Positions 63,173-64,000 of a DNA stretch of 64,000 nt are shown one piece after another. The notes under the pieces were generated by a model, which was given only the letters and a program-made list of their open reading frames with translations, did not search any database and was not told the origin of the DNA. Source of the DNA: Pseudomonas sp. S37 (GTDB lineage Bacteria; Pseudomonadota; Gammaproteobacteria; Pseudomonadales; Pseudomonadaceae); assembly GCF_016658545.1 (NCBI RefSeq), contig NZ_JACVZC010000009.1, positions 1 to 64,000 of the forward strand, read 5' to 3'. Positions within the stretch are counted from its first letter, which is position 1. Each line of letters starts with the position of its first letter. A program made the position numbers and the translations under genes.

Positions 63173-63928
63173 ATGCTCGCCCCACTGTCGTTTTCCGGCC
63201 TTGACTGGCTACCCATCCTGCTCGGCGTCGGTGTTGCCTATATCGTCTTTGGCATCGCCGGTTTCGGCACTGCGCTGGTGGCTGGCCCGGTGCTGATCCA
63301 TTTCATGCCGCTGTCACGGATCATTCCGCTGCTGGTGCTGCTCGACTTCGTCGCGGCTTTCGGCAACCTGCTGCCATCGCGCCGCGATGTGGTGCGCGGG
63401 GAGTTGCTGCGGCTGCTGCCGTTCATGGCCATAGGTTGCACGGTGGGCGTGGTGTTCCTGTTGCAACTGAAGTCCGACTTGTTGTTGCTGTTGATGGGCT
63501 TGTTCGTCACGGCCTACGCGCTGTACGGCCTGGCGGTAAAGGTGCGGCCGGCACATCTTTCCGGTTTCTGGGCGATGCCGATGGGGACGGCGGGCGGGCT
63601 GTTCGGTGCGTTGTTCGGCAGTGGCGGCTTCCTGTATGCGCTGTACCTGAGTGCGCGCCTGGAGGTGAAAGAGCAAGTGCGCGCCACCCAGAGTGCGTTG
63701 ATCAGTTGCAGCACGGTCGTGCGCCTGACGCTGTTCCTGGTCGCCGGTGTCTATGCCGATCAAAGCCTGCTGCTGCTTGCGGTCTGCTTGCTGCCGGTGA
63801 TGTTCGTCGGCCTCAGGGCAGGGCGTCGGCTGGCCCACAAGCTGTCCCGCGAAGCCTTCGTGCGCCTGGTCACCTGGCTGGTGCTGGCCAGTGGCCTGGC
63901 GCTCATCGGTCGCTACCTCGGCGCCTGA
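63173..63928 (+). CDS. TSUP-family (TauE/SafE) anion transporter
   Basis: 251 residues with about eight spans. GVAYIVFGIAGFGTALVAGPVLIHFMP early and GTAGGLFGALFGSGGFLYALYLS in the middle are the family's repeated motifs. TSUP proteins export or import sulfite, sulfoacetate and related organosulfur anions. ATG 63173 behind AGGAATT. Partner of the divergent LysR gene. Confidence 0.88.
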   Translation: MLAPLSFSGLDWLPILLGVGVAYIVFGIAGFGTALVAGPVLIHFMPLSRIIPLLVLLDFVAAFGNLLPSRRDVVRGELLRLLPFMAIGCTVGVVFLLQLKSDLLLLLMGLFVTAYALYGLAVKVRPAHLSGFWAMPMGTAGGLFGALFGSGGFLYALYLSARLEVKEQVRATQSALISCSTVVRLTLFLVAGVYADQSLLLLAVCLLPVMFVGLRAGRRLAHKLSREAFVRLVTWLVLASGLALIGRYLGA

Positions 63929-63975
63929 GCGGTAGAATTGCGCCATTACCGCAGTTTTGCAGGCCAGCCCCGTTC

Positions 63976-64000
63976 ATGAACACCCAGAGCATCATCGTTC
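63976..64000 (+). CDS. Start of a further gene (cut by window end)
   Basis: ATG 63976 opens a frame reading MNTQSIIV to the last base. It is 48 bp after the transporter stop. Too short to identify; it may not be a real start. Confidence 0.35.

Overview
The window reads as chromosomal core DNA of a fluorescent pseudomonad of the Pseudomonas putida group. This rests on gene content and order (ndpA-hupN-rlmF-valS-holC-pepA-lptFG; gcvHP-sdaA-gcvT beside gltS and gcsR; arcDABC; gap/edd-glk-gltR-gtrS-gts-oprB-hexR/zwf-pgl-eda), high GC content, and many P. putida-type REP palindromes. I recognised these by reading the translations; no database search was possible. There is no prophage, insertion sequence, CRISPR array, tRNA or rRNA.

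Layout. 0.1-4.4 kb: a lipoprotein phosphodiesterase divergent from a GntR regulator and a CynX-type transporter, then a SnoaL-like protein and a small GIY-YIG protein. 4.4-16.1 kb: housekeeping genes (NdpA, HU, rRNA methylase RlmF, ValS, Pol III chi, PepA, the LPS-export permeases LptF/LptG, an RDD protein and a cold-shock protein). 16.4-25.6 kb: the glycine cleavage/serine deamination operon gcvH-gcvP-sdaA-gcvT, the glutamate carrier GltS and the sigma-54 activator GcsR; upstream of gcvH I can read a -24/-12 promoter, an IHF site and TyrR-like boxes. 25.7-33.4 kb: the arginine deiminase operon arcD-arcA-arcB-arcC plus a DUF5064-like protein, and a second arcD copy transcribed divergently. 33.4-38.7 kb: a haem acquisition locus (ECF sigma, FecR-type anti-sigma, TonB-dependent haem receptor, haem oxygenase) with a Fur box in front of the sigma gene.

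38.8-57.6 kb is the glucose / Entner-Doudoroff regulon. Glucose enters through porin OprB and the GtsABCD ABC transporter, is phosphorylated by Glk, and is processed by Zwf, Pgl, Edd and Eda, with Gap downstream. GltR/GtrS and HexR are the regulators, and TTGT...ACAA HexR-type operators sit before gap, edd and zwf. 57.7-64 kb: leuA with a candidate leucine-rich leader peptide, an M23 peptidase with xseA, a LysR regulator divergent from a TSUP transporter, and the first codons of one more gene.

I found no wholly new system. The points most worth checking are the gcvH control region, the putative leuA leader, the divergent arcD pair, a REP pair inside the gts operon, the missing glyA in the gcv operon, and several small conserved-looking proteins of unknown role.
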